This document shows positions 17,929-26,393 of a stretch of 64,000 nt of DNA, piece after piece. Under the pieces are notes generated by a model. The model searched no databases, was not told where the DNA came from, and saw nothing but the letters and a program-made list of their open reading frames with translations. The stretch is from Pectobacterium carotovorum (GTDB lineage: Bacteria; Pseudomonadota; Gammaproteobacteria; Enterobacterales; Enterobacteriaceae). The stretch lies in the NCBI RefSeq assembly GCF_033898505.1, contig NZ_JAXAFK010000006.1:124001-188000 (forward strand). The letters are read 5' to 3'. Numbering within the stretch: the stretch's first letter is position 1; each line of letters begins with the position of its first letter. The translations under genes were made by a program, and so were the position numbers.

Positions 17929-17974
17929 TAGGTATCAGGTGTGCATAATTTAAATTATGCACACCTGATACCTA
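17929..17974. repeat. 46-bp perfect palindrome
   Basis: Arms of 23 bases match exactly with no loop; the centre lies between 17951 and 17952. AGCGGTTTTT borders it on the left, and the same string borders the 58-bp palindrome at 12190 on the right. Lies between the integrase remnant and the gene at 18296. Confidence 0.9.
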
Positions 17975-18295
17975 AATGTAAATTATTTAGGCTGTTTTAC
18001 TCCGAATCAGAGTGATTAAATTAATTTTTAAAGATTTTTATTTTGTAAAGTATATTCTCGGTTTTTTAATATATGTAACACCGATACTTTTTTGTAAAGT
18101 ATTTCATGAGTTTCTTAATAAAAACAAAATTACGAGCCATTTAATTAATCACTATTCAATGAATACATTGCGTGTAAATTTAATATTCCACTGTAAATGT
18201 ATTTTTACGAAGTGCTTGATTTTTAATTTAATGGTGATATTTATACTTTGTCAGGAAGACAATTAATAATAATTTAAATGCAAGGATGCATAGTT

Positions 18296-18706
18296 ATGAA
18301 AAAAATAAATATGAGTTTAATGGAAAGGTATCTGCTGTTGCTGGACAGGTATGTTGATAAGCTCGATGAATCGGGCTTTTCGGAAGCAGAAATTACCGAG
18401 CAGTCTTATCTTTTTTGTGCCGGATTTTACATTAAATACCAGCAGGACATAGAAAATCTGACATTTTCAAACCGAGAAGTGATGCTAAGTTTTCTGCTTC
18501 TCTCTTACTACTGCCATATCGAGAAAATCAGTGATGATTTGATTGATAAAGCCCGTCTGAATAAAGTCTTTCTCTCTATTATTAATTTCATTATAGATAA
18601 TGGTGGAAGAACCGAGCGAATCTACGTGCATGAGAAAAAGAAGTATGACGCCAACAAGCTGATAAGCGCCTCAACGAGCGTCAGGAAGAGTGGTTGTCGA
18701 TTGTGA
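18296..18706 (+). CDS. Hypothetical protein, paralogue of the gene at 13030
   Basis: 136 residues, helical, strongly similar to the protein at 13030 from RYVDKLDESGFSE to the GCRL end; this copy has a longer N-terminus (MKKINMSLMERYLLLL). ATG 18296 is chosen because AAGGA lies about ten bases upstream. Two copies 5.3 kb apart bracket the hcp, PIN and integrase-remnant region. Function unknown. Confidence 0.65.
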   Translation: MKKINMSLMERYLLLLDRYVDKLDESGFSEAEITEQSYLFCAGFYIKYQQDIENLTFSNREVMLSFLLLSYYCHIEKISDDLIDKARLNKVFLSIINFIIDNGGRTERIYVHEKKKYDANKLISASTSVRKSGCRL

Positions 18707-19421
18707 TGAAATGTATTAGCTAAGACCCTATCTGGCACAGTTGCTGCAAAGAGCTAAGCGTAATTTGACAGGCGGCTCTGTGCCAGAATCGGAAGTTTCT
18801 GAGGTAGCTTGTTTTAGCCAAAGGTGATTGGTCAACAATTCTGGGCATGGCTAGACCGCCACGATTTTGACCGGGTTGAGATTGCACTTAACCGTCCGAT
18901 AAAGCCCTAGGAGTTGAACAATAAATTTACGAAGCATGCGTTGCAGAAACCACTGAACGTAGATGGCCCTGCATTGAATGGGATACCTCAATAGCGATTT
19001 GTGTGATTCTTAAAGGCAACATGAGTTTGACATGGCGGCTGTAAGACACGTATTTAAGCCCGTTATGGCACCCAATGGCGTATTGACTGTCATGAAGAAA
19101 AATGCGTTATTAAGCAATGCTCGGTATAATAAACCTAGCTTAAGCCTGCATGACATCAGAACCCAGCCGCTTGGCACTATGTCCCTTCTTTTGGCGGTGC
19201 GGTTATGTATATTTAATGTTTTTTAGCGCAGTTTGACAACGTTTGGAAATCGAGAATGGTTGATGGGGCTAGGTCTCCCTTTCAGTCTTTAAGAGGATTG
19301 ATTGGGCAGTTACTAACTTAAACAGAGCTTGGTAATTTTGATTCCTTCAACTCATAATAACTTTGAGCAGTTGCTTTATGTTCTTTTTTTATAACTCATC
19401 TCTGAAAAGGAATTTTTACTT
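18707..19421. other. Intergenic region, no recognised feature
   Basis: About 700 bases with only short open frames in every phase. Fragments look like decayed coding DNA (for example a plus-strand AWLDRHDFDRVEIALN stretch near 18850), but I cannot name a family. Confidence 0.35.
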
Positions 19422-20642
19422 ATGAAAAAATTGCCACTACAAACAGACCTTCTCATTTCTGATGATGACGATTCATTGGCCAACCCACCAGAAATTAAAT
19501 ATGAATTGTCATCCACTATAGGGAAATTAATTCAAAAAGCCACATACACTGACTTAATTATAGGCGCTGTAATGGCTATATTTCTGGGTTCAACTTTAAT
19601 CACCCTCTTTGGAGATCTAAATAATTCTGATGGTTTTGTCGATTCGCTTTATTTTAGTTTTGTGACATTTACAACACTAGGTTATGGGGACCTAACCCCT
19701 GTCGGATTTGCTCGTTTTATATCAGTAACACTTACATTAAGTGGATTACTCTTTACTTCATTATTAATAGGGAAATTTGCATCCGAACGGCAGCAAGCCA
19801 TGCTCCTTTTAGTACATACAAGCGACTGCCAGAGACGCATTGATGCCTTTTGCATAGAGCTTTATAAGCTCAATCATGAGCTCATCAGTGCATTTAATGC
19901 GCAGAATATCCCACTAACACAATCTATATTGAAAACAATAACATCACGATTTGAAGCTAGCTCTAATTATATTATTTTCCATGCTAACCAGTCTGATTTA
20001 ACGGGTTTTGGAAATGATTCTGTACTAATGAAGTTTTACCATGTACTTAATCTGATTCAGGAAAGCTGCCATGCAATCCAAACACATAAGCAATCTTTTT
20101 CTGACGAACTGATATTTAACCGTAGTTTAGCACTTGCAAAAAGAAGTTGTTCATTAATTAGTATTATGTATAAGTTACATGTGCGATCAATGAAAAGTTA
20201 TGGTTACACCGATGCGCTCCTCATCAAAGTTAAAAACAACTTACCCTCAAAAAGATTTAATTTTAGAACACTTTCATTCCTAGCCTCTGCTTATAACCAT
20301 ACAAGATTATTTATATATAATAAGTTAGAAAAAATCACAGTCAAAAAAGAATATAATGACAATGACAGCTTACTGGTGGGAATAAGGAAAATAAGAACAC
20401 TGATGCAAGAAAGGTTGAGCGAAATTATTGTGTCACATAAAACCACCATAAACCCTAAGCTTCTCAATGAGGTGTATGATTTAATGCCTGAAGGAAATAA
20501 AACAAGTTGGGGAAAGGGCATACATAGAAGCATAGCTTCTAATCTGACAATTTCAAACAGACTCGCCCAGTCCGCGATAGATACTTTAATCGCGCAAAAG
20601 AAATTACCTCGTTATCCACGCAGAGGTTCTAAAATAAAATAG
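19422..20642 (+). CDS. Two-TM potassium-channel-like protein with large cytoplasmic domain
   Basis: 406 residues. TM1 at about 44-64, a pore loop with selectivity filter TTLGYGD (84-90) and TM2 at about 98-117 fit the Ion_trans_2 potassium channel fold (tetrameric, inner membrane). The remaining 285 residues are soluble and helical; no RCK/TrkA-N or cyclic-nucleotide domain is visible, so the gating ligand is unknown. AAAGGAA precedes the ATG. AT-rich and alone in its operon. Confidence 0.8.
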   Translation: MKKLPLQTDLLISDDDDSLANPPEIKYELSSTIGKLIQKATYTDLIIGAVMAIFLGSTLITLFGDLNNSDGFVDSLYFSFVTFTTLGYGDLTPVGFARFISVTLTLSGLLFTSLLIGKFASERQQAMLLLVHTSDCQRRIDAFCIELYKLNHELISAFNAQNIPLTQSILKTITSRFEASSNYIIFHANQSDLTGFGNDSVLMKFYHVLNLIQESCHAIQTHKQSFSDELIFNRSLALAKRSCSLISIMYKLHVRSMKSYGYTDALLIKVKNNLPSKRFNFRTLSFLASAYNHTRLFIYNKLEKITVKKEYNDNDSLLVGIRKIRTLMQERLSEIIVSHKTTINPKLLNEVYDLMPEGNKTSWGKGIHRSIASNLTISNRLAQSAIDTLIAQKKLPRYPRRGSKIK

Positions 20643-20862
20643 ATACGTTGATAGTATAAGTTTTAGGTTGGCATACCTAGCTAGCTACGTTAGCCTGAGC
20701 TTATCTTCTAATATTTAAATTGGATAGCTACGCGTTGATTAATTCTAAAGTATGCAAGAAACTCCTCAATCGACCTCGAGGGAAATTACGAACGGCAGCT
20801 CTTCGCTGTGAGTTCTATCTTGCCCGTGAAAACCGTCAGTTCAAGTCTAAGAGAAAGCAGAT
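20643..20862. other. Intergenic region, nothing recognised
   Basis: No gene or clear repeat seen between the channel gene and the terminator. Confidence 0.4.
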
Positions 20863-20893
20863 GAAAAAAGCCCGTAGCGATGAAACTACGGGC
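20863..20893 (-). terminator. Minus-strand terminator, copy 2
   Basis: GCCCGTAG (20870-20877) and CTACGGGC (20886-20893) form an 8-bp stem; on the minus strand it is followed by TTTTTT. It ends the three-gene operon 22497-20929 and duplicates the terminator at 15152. Confidence 0.85.
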
Positions 20894-20928
20894 TGATGCT
20901 TTCCCTGATGCTGCTTATGACTTATAGG

Positions 20929-21255
20929 TTATTTCGAGGGCGAGACTTTCCACTTGCCTTCGAATTTAAAGAACTTAAGCTCCATGGTTGATGTTCTTTC
21001 ACCCAAAAACGGGATCTTTGCATTGTATTCGACTGTGCATTTGTAACCGCCGTCACTGTCTTTCTCTTTGCATGCTATTTTCTTGGCTGAATTGAAAACG
21101 ACTCTTGCTGATTCGGACGGTGCGCCTTTGTTCATCTCTTCAGTAAAAGATTGCATTGCTTTAGATACATCAGCATCTGATGGTTCGCTGTCACAGCCGG
21201 TGAGAAAAAAGGACAGCACCAGTAATAAACTTAAGGATAATTTTTTATTCATCAT
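20929..21255 (-). CDS. Small lipoprotein
   Basis: 108 residues; hydrophobic signal ending in lipobox LTGC (Cys21), with Asp right after Cys, which favours inner-membrane retention. The mature part (ARVVFNSAKKIACKEK..GGYKCTVEY...GKWKVS) resembles small envelope lipoproteins with one disulphide. Last gene of a minus-strand operon. Confidence 0.7.
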   Translation of the reverse strand: MMNKKLSLSLLLVLSFFLTGCDSEPSDADVSKAMQSFTEEMNKGAPSESARVVFNSAKKIACKEKDSDGGYKCTVEYNAKIPFLGERTSTMELKFFKFEGKWKVSPSK

Positions 21256-21291
21256 GGCTCTCGTTCTGATTATTGCTGAACTTAAAAGGAT

Positions 21292-21663
21292 TTAAAAGGC
21301 ACCACGTTTCATTTCACTGGCATTGGCAGTGAATTCATACGAACTGACTTTTTCACCTTTAAACGTGATGAGAATTGATTTTTCTTCAATATCCGTTCCG
21401 CCAGTCAGTATTCCTACAATCGGAATATATGATGTTGGCTTACTGCGGTAGTTATGCATTGAATAAGACCATTTCTCCTCATCATCTGAGGTGATACGTT
21501 TATCCGGCTCACCAAAGGCGGTTAATACTTCTGACTTGGTGGTTTTTCCTTTTACAATTTTAGCTTTTACGTCTTCCTGCGTTACATTTTTCAGTGTCTG
21601 ATTACCGAAGGAATAACATCCAGAGAGAGTGAGTGATACCAATACGATGATGATTTTTTTCAT
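21292..21663 (-). CDS. BamE/SmpA-like small lipoprotein
   Basis: 123 residues with lipobox LSGC (Cys16). It then follows the SmpA/OmlA (BamE) pattern: a segment KAKIVKGKTTKSEVLTAFGEPD, a WSYSMHNYRS strand and IEEKSILITFKGEKVSSYEF. Not the housekeeping BamE by context; such paralogues are common in accessory loci. A truncated copy lies at 15213. Middle gene of the operon, 12 bp after the gene at 21676. Confidence 0.75.
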   Translation of the reverse strand: MKKIIIVLVSLTLSGCYSFGNQTLKNVTQEDVKAKIVKGKTTKSEVLTAFGEPDKRITSDDEEKWSYSMHNYRSKPTSYIPIVGILTGGTDIEEKSILITFKGEKVSSYEFTANASEMKRGAF

Positions 21664-21675
21664 GGGTTTTTAACC

Positions 21676-22497
21676 TTAATTTTCATTGACAACCTGATCG
21701 AACACTTCCATCCATTGGTTCATTTGTTTACGCAGGTCATTGAACCCAATCTGAGATTTAAAAGAGCCTTCCTTAGGGAAAAACCTGATGTGCCATTCTG
21801 GATTTTGAATATCTCTTACACTAATAAAAAATCCTGTCTCATTTCTGTTTTTTGCCATGCGAATATTATTAATGTTTTTAGCAGTAATGCTTAAACCTGC
21901 ATCTTCAATTTCAGCCCCATGACTGATGTTATATTTCCATTCTTTAAGATCATCAAAGGAATAGGTTTTTTCATTATTTCCATCTTTAAGAAAAATGAGC
22001 CTTTTGTTGCTATCGAGCTTCATTGAGGAATTAAGAAGCGTATGACTATAACAACCATCATTATCATCGTTAAAGTTATCGACAGTAGCTTGATTGCTTA
22101 ATTTAAGAATGTAAGAGCCTAATGCCGTGAAAAATAAAATAGCGCAGATTGGGATCCAAAAAAATCCGATAGAGATTAGATCTTCAGTCGTGCCAAAGTG
22201 TGAAAGAAACATTGGCAGAGCAAAGGCGATCCAAAGACGCTTCATTTTGAAAAAATTAATAAATTTCATGAAGCCACTGACTTTTTCAGGTGGAGAAATT
22301 CTCTTTCTTTGAGGCTGAAGCACGGCTAACGCTTTTTTGTCGCGTCGATTCGTGAAATACGCCCAAATGAGCAGACCAACACTGACAGGAAGCCAGATAA
22401 TCCCTGTGAGAACGAATCCACTTTTTCCCATCAATAATGCGATAAGTGCAGGCAGGGATACGGCAATCCAAAAGCGTTTCATAGCAAAAATGCTCAT
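21676..22497 (-). CDS. Membrane protein of unknown function
   Basis: 273 residues. Two similar hydrophobic hairpins in tandem (MKRFWIAVSLPALIALL.. and MKRLWIAFALPMFLSHF..), each followed by further membrane helices, point to an internal duplication. A soluble C-terminal half follows (YSFDDLKEWKYNISHGAEI, WHIRFFPKEGSF). GAGGAAA precedes the ATG. First gene of the operon with the two lipoproteins, so an envelope role is likely. Confidence 0.65.
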   Translation of the reverse strand: MSIFAMKRFWIAVSLPALIALLMGKSGFVLTGIIWLPVSVGLLIWAYFTNRRDKKALAVLQPQRKRISPPEKVSGFMKFINFFKMKRLWIAFALPMFLSHFGTTEDLISIGFFWIPICAILFFTALGSYILKLSNQATVDNFNDDNDGCYSHTLLNSSMKLDSNKRLIFLKDGNNEKTYSFDDLKEWKYNISHGAEIEDAGLSITAKNINNIRMAKNRNETGFFISVRDIQNPEWHIRFFPKEGSFKSQIGFNDLRKQMNQWMEVFDQVVNEN

Positions 22498-22818
22498 ACA
22501 AATTTCCTCAATAGCTAATCAATGTGAAAGTCATATTCGTATGAAGCAGTCAGAGACTGAAAATGAGGCGAGGTTTGTCATTGCTGAGCCTATATCGTTA
22601 GTTGAATAAGTAAATAGACCAGTTAAATCAGTCTATTATGGGCAATCAGGAAGCTACATTTTGAACAGTTGTGATCAAACAAAGCAAATCGCTTATAATG
22701 ATCGATGGTTTACTTGTGATAGTTATAAACTATCATAAATTAAATATAAATCGGCATTAACGATCATTGGTCTTGTCTTTTTTGTATGAAGAAAGGCTTG
22801 CTGGACGGCTTCTCAACC
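22498..22818. other. Intergenic region with nested inverted repeats
   Basis: Outer arms AATGATCG (22697-22704) and CGATCATT (22761-22768) enclose an inner perfect stem TGATAGTT/AACTATCA (22717-22735). This lies downstream of the relaxase gene and near the presumed left edge of element A; it could be a terminator, a recombination site or part of a transfer origin. Nothing else seen. Confidence 0.4.
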
Positions 22819-24201
22819 CTACATTTGGAATGATGATGAGTGTGATTTTTGCGGAGTTTGGATGGTGGTTTTTGGTGTTGCCGTAATTTCTATCATCTTC
22901 ACGCCAGTGATAGTGTTGTGTTTGTCTGGGCGTTTGAGTGTCGGGATTTTGAGTTTTTTCAACATGCCAATGATGATGTTGAGGTAGGGAATGGTTTCTA
23001 ACCATCTGAAGCCGGTCTGAATCATAGAGAAGGGTTTTCTGTGGTGAGCTTCTTTTGCTGCTTCGGTTGTATGCGTTTCTTTAGCATCTACACCAGCTTT
23101 TTTTACTGCTTCGGTTGCATACGCTTCTTTGTTACTTGCAACAGCTTCATTGTGAAGCGTTGTAGAATAAGTGATAGCGTATTCGTCCTGAACAGCATCT
23201 TTATTGAGGGTAAGCGTTTCGGCGGGGCTGTTAACGTCTTCTTTGATGAATTCAGGGGTATCTGTAGCAGTTGTCATATCAAGAGCTTCGCTAACCGATG
23301 CCTTACTGACTGAGGGCATTTTCAATGCAAACAGGAAAGCATTGTCGCGTTCCGGCTGGTAGTCGAGCCTGTTTTGTAAGGCAGACCAGGAATAACACTT
23401 ACCTAACTGCGAAGCTTTGAAAGCAATCCCCTGGTATTCGAATGAAAATCCATTCATCTTTCCGGTAGAAGCGATATTCGGGACTGCCATGATATTTCGT
23501 GCCACAAGCTGTGTCACAAATTTAGTGGTGGATGGTTTACCGACAAGTAATGCTTCCAGGGCTTCCTGGATGAGTGATTTGGGTGATGGCTCTCCTTTAT
23601 ACTTCTCCATCATCGCTTCGTTACGTGACAGCTTTTTAGGCTTTGGTGTTGCGCCCATCGGTTTCTGGGGCGGGGATTTTCTGGATAGCGAAGGAGGGAA
23701 GGGCGAAGCTGGGGATGGTGATGCTACCAATTCTGGCCCTTTGGTTCTTAGTGAATAGTCGCGTTCAAGCTGTTGGATGATACGGGTGCTAATGAGGTTT
23801 TCATTTTTGCCCAAGTAAAGGCTTCCATTAGTGAGATCGATACGACTGGCAATAATGTGGATGTGCTGGCCTTCAACATCATCATGTAACACATAGCATC
23901 TCAAATGCGTTTCAGAGAAGCCCATTTGGGACATGTAATCATCAGCAATCTCTGACCACTGAGTATCTGTCAGCGCTTCGCTTTTCGGTAACCGAAGTGA
24001 ATTATGCCAGACAGGTTTAGCAACATCCGGGCGAAGCGTTTTGGTGGTATTGAATTCAGCGATCAGATCTCCGGCTTTATTCCCCAGCATGTTCCCACCA
24101 ATGACATAAGGTGTGCATTTATGGTGAGAGACTGGCTTTAATCCGTAGAGAACAACACCAGCGAAACCCTTACCCCGCCTGATCTTCTGCATTCCCTTCA
24201 T
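22819..24201 (-). CDS. Relaxase / mobilization nuclease (MobP-like)
   Basis: 460 residues. The N-terminal ~170 residues carry relaxase features: a Tyr in GFAGVVLYGLKP, HHKCTPYVIGGNM, then HLRCYVLHDDVEGQHIHIIASRID, whose HxHxx matches the metal-binding motif III of the Relaxase family. It would nick at oriT and lead single-stranded transfer using another element's conjugation machinery. The C-terminal ~250 residues are variable and rich in Ala/Glu/Thr. ATG 24201 is preferred; a GTG three codons earlier is possible. Follows mobC with about 10 bp between. Confidence 0.75.
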   Translation of the reverse strand: MKGMQKIRRGKGFAGVVLYGLKPVSHHKCTPYVIGGNMLGNKAGDLIAEFNTTKTLRPDVAKPVWHNSLRLPKSEALTDTQWSEIADDYMSQMGFSETHLRCYVLHDDVEGQHIHIIASRIDLTNGSLYLGKNENLISTRIIQQLERDYSLRTKGPELVASPSPASPFPPSLSRKSPPQKPMGATPKPKKLSRNEAMMEKYKGEPSPKSLIQEALEALLVGKPSTTKFVTQLVARNIMAVPNIASTGKMNGFSFEYQGIAFKASQLGKCYSWSALQNRLDYQPERDNAFLFALKMPSVSKASVSEALDMTTATDTPEFIKEDVNSPAETLTLNKDAVQDEYAITYSTTLHNEAVASNKEAYATEAVKKAGVDAKETHTTEAAKEAHHRKPFSMIQTGFRWLETIPYLNIIIGMLKKLKIPTLKRPDKHNTITGVKMIEITATPKTTIQTPQKSHSSSFQM

Positions 24202-24211
24202 GGGAAGCACT

Positions 24212-24595
24212 TCACAAATTATCAGTAAGTAAGTGCTGGCGAAGCTCTGAGATCTGACGCTTCACTGCAAAGAGTTCCGTTTGTGAGAGTGAACTGTCAA
24301 TGCCTTTGTTGTCCAGATGAACGACAAGCCTATTCAGCTTCTGTGAAATCTCACCAAGGGTCTTCCAGGTATCGATGTTTACTGGAGGCACAATCGTGGG
24401 GAGTTTCTGTAACGAAGCCATACGTAGCCATTCGCCTTTACTTGTGTTACCACGTTTGGTGTTAAGCAGTTGTAACTCTGTGTTATCAATACGAACACTG
24501 ACACAGTGAGTTCTTAGAGTTTTAAACTCTGTGCTTTTAAACATTTGAAGTTGTATATCTGGATGGGATAATGAAATGTTATTCAAATTTGTCAT
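24212..24595 (-). CDS. MobC-like mobilization accessory protein
   Basis: 127 residues. A central segment VSVRIDNTELQLLNTKRGNTSKGEWLRMASL fits a ribbon-helix-helix DNA-binding fold. A helical tail with EISQKLNRLVVHLDNKG resembles the MobC signature (I.ginLNQi....N). Such proteins help the relaxase at oriT. AAAGGAA precedes the ATG, and the relaxase gene follows on the same strand. Confidence 0.65.
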   Translation of the reverse strand: MTNLNNISLSHPDIQLQMFKSTEFKTLRTHCVSVRIDNTELQLLNTKRGNTSKGEWLRMASLQKLPTIVPPVNIDTWKTLGEISQKLNRLVVHLDNKGIDSSLSQTELFAVKRQISELRQHLLTDNL

Positions 24596-24796
24596 ATAAA
24601 TTCCTTTTATAGCTAATTATTATAATTAAGTTAATTCTTATGCATTTAAATATCTATATATTATTTTTGATCATTGTCAATAATAGGAGCGGCAAAGTTC
24701 ATTTATGAAAAATTTGGGATAAGTGTGTTGCGTGAAGATTGACCAGACACACTGACAGCGTTAACATTCTATAACTAACAACAGTGTGAAATTAAA
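24596..24796. other. Divergent intergenic region, candidate oriT
   Basis: Lies directly upstream of mobC, the usual place for oriT in mobilizable elements. It holds TTCATTTATGAA (a short inverted repeat) followed by GGGATAAGTGTGTTGC and a GTGTG..CACAC pair. The nic site cannot be fixed from sequence alone. It must also hold the promoter of the Thoeris-like pair. Confidence 0.35.
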
Positions 24797-25648
24797 ATGA
24801 TGAAGTCTTTAATGGATTTACTTCGTGGGATTACTAGGAAGCCTTTTAAAACAGTTACCTATTTTTTTACATCATTTAGTGTATTATTTACCATAGTTCG
24901 AATGGTTGTTTATTTTGTTCCGAGTATTAAGTTTGATGGGTTAATTCCTCTTATAATAATGCTTAGTATTAGTTTAGGTTTTACTCTTAAAAAAGTGTGG
25001 AAACCATCAAAGGTTTTAATTCCAATACCTAATACTGGTTCAAAGGTCGAAATATTATTTGGAGATATCTTCAATCAAGATGGTATACGTGTCATTCCTG
25101 CAAATGAATATTTTGACAGTAAGCTAGGACTTCCGGTTTCTGAAAATAGCTTACATGGAATATTCATTAATAAATGTTTTGGTGGGCATCCTGAGTCATT
25201 CGATAAGCAGGTCGAAGAAGGCTTATCTGGGAAAAATTCAGAAGTAGTAGATAATAAAACTGACGGGAAGTCTAGGAAATATGAAATAGGAACAAGTGTC
25301 CTTATGGAAGCTGATTCAAAAAAATATCTTGTTTTTGCTTTTGCTCACACTAATGAGACCACCTGCAAAGCCTATATCGATGTAAAAGACACATGGGTTG
25401 CATTACATGAAATGTGGAGTTCACTTAGGATTTTTTCAGGTGGAGCAGCAGTTAATCTTCCATTAATAGGTAGTGGGATTTCAGGTCTGGGCTTACCAAC
25501 ACGCGATATCCTCAATTTGATAATTTTGTCTGCAATTACTGAAACCAAGCATAAAGAAGTTACTAAATTAATTAGAGTTATATTGCATCGAGATAGATTT
25601 GATGATCTTGATTTACGAGAAATAAAAGATTATTGGGAGAAAAAATAA
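24797..25648 (+). CDS. Type II Thoeris-like effector: two-TM plus Macro domain (ThsA)
   Basis: 283 residues: two hydrophobic helices (about 20-41 and 48-64), then a soluble domain from ~82 with Macro-like features (KVEILFGDIFNQDGIRVIPANEYFD, GTSVLMEA..KKYLVFAFAHTN, INLPLIGSGISGLGLP-type loop at ~221-236). This TM-Macro layout directly before a TIR gene is that of type II Thoeris effectors, where the Macro domain is reported to sense a TIR-made ADP-ribose nucleotide and the TM part to damage the membrane. The next gene overlaps by one base. Calling it active is inference. Confidence 0.75.
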   Translation: MMKSLMDLLRGITRKPFKTVTYFFTSFSVLFTIVRMVVYFVPSIKFDGLIPLIIMLSISLGFTLKKVWKPSKVLIPIPNTGSKVEILFGDIFNQDGIRVIPANEYFDSKLGLPVSENSLHGIFINKCFGGHPESFDKQVEEGLSGKNSEVVDNKTDGKSRKYEIGTSVLMEADSKKYLVFAFAHTNETTCKAYIDVKDTWVALHEMWSSLRIFSGGAAVNLPLIGSGISGLGLPTRDILNLIILSAITETKHKEVTKLIRVILHRDRFDDLDLREIKDYWEKK

Positions 25649-26214
25649 TGGCATATCGCAATGGGACATATGTCGCTTTTCATGCTAATGGGACGAATAT
25701 ACCAGGCGAGTCAGATATTAGTTATTATAATCTTTTGAAAGCATGGTCAGGAAAAGGAGATGATAGCTTTGCCTTTATCAATAGTCATGACAAAGTTTCT
25801 GCTGTCAGAGATTCAAGTAAAGCAGAAACCTTAAGAAGGTCGCTTAATGAAAGGCTCAAAAACTCAAGGAATATGTTGCTTATTATTGGTGATACTACCA
25901 GAGATGATGATGACTGGGTTCCTTTTGAAATAAATAAGGCAGTAGATAGTTATAAATTACCTCTTATTATTGCATATACAAAAAAAGTAAACAATGGAGG
26001 TGTAATTAGAAACCCAAATGCTTTATCAAAATATTGGCCTAAGGTTTTAAAAGAAAAAATAGGGGCATCTTCTGTAAATGCAATACATATACCTTTTCTG
26101 AAAAATGTAATAAATGATGCTATTGGGCAGTTCGATCACAGCTACCCACCGTCGGGGAAAGGACTTGGTATTTATAGTGATGATGCTTATCGAAGCTTTG
26201 GTTTTACTCTTTAA
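25648..26214 (+). CDS. Thoeris TIR-like protein (ThsB)
   Basis: 188 residues. NGTYVAFHANGT, then SYYNLLKAW and DSFAFINSHDKV..VRDSSKAETLRRSLNERLKNSRNMLLIIGDTTRDDDDWVPFEI match the TIR-like fold (DUF1863/ThsB type); Glu94 of PFEI is the likely catalytic residue. Such proteins turn NAD+ into a signal that activates the ThsA effector upon infection. ATG 25648 overlaps the thsA stop (TAATG) with GGGAGA upstream. A five-codon-longer reading is less likely. Confidence 0.78.
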   Translation: MAYRNGTYVAFHANGTNIPGESDISYYNLLKAWSGKGDDSFAFINSHDKVSAVRDSSKAETLRRSLNERLKNSRNMLLIIGDTTRDDDDWVPFEINKAVDSYKLPLIIAYTKKVNNGGVIRNPNALSKYWPKVLKEKIGASSVNAIHIPFLKNVINDAIGQFDHSYPPSGKGLGIYSDDAYRSFGFTL

Positions 26215-26256
26215 TCCTTTCTTTTGGGGGTATTTTCAAACTGAAAGGAAGAAAAT

Positions 26257-26300
26257 CAAGGACAATTCATAGAAGCTCCGCTTCTATGAGTTAGCCCTTG
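26257..26300. repeat. Stem-loop between the TIR gene and the PemK-like gene
   Basis: TCATAGAAGC and GCTTCTATGA form a perfect 10-bp stem with loop TCC, extended by an outer CAAGG/CCTTG pair. No T-run follows. Could be a transcript end, an attenuator or an RNA-processing site. Confidence 0.55.
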
Positions 26301-26393
26301 TTTATATGGTTGAAAAATATGATATTCATTGACTTGATATACATTGTTTAAACTGATAATCTCTCCCAATCCTTATTTTTAAAAAATGCAATC

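Noticed and set aside
24634..24645. TTCTTATGCA as a left att core of element A
   Set aside because: Only a partial match to the 11-bp core, lacks the GTACAC arms and would leave the relaxase outside the element.
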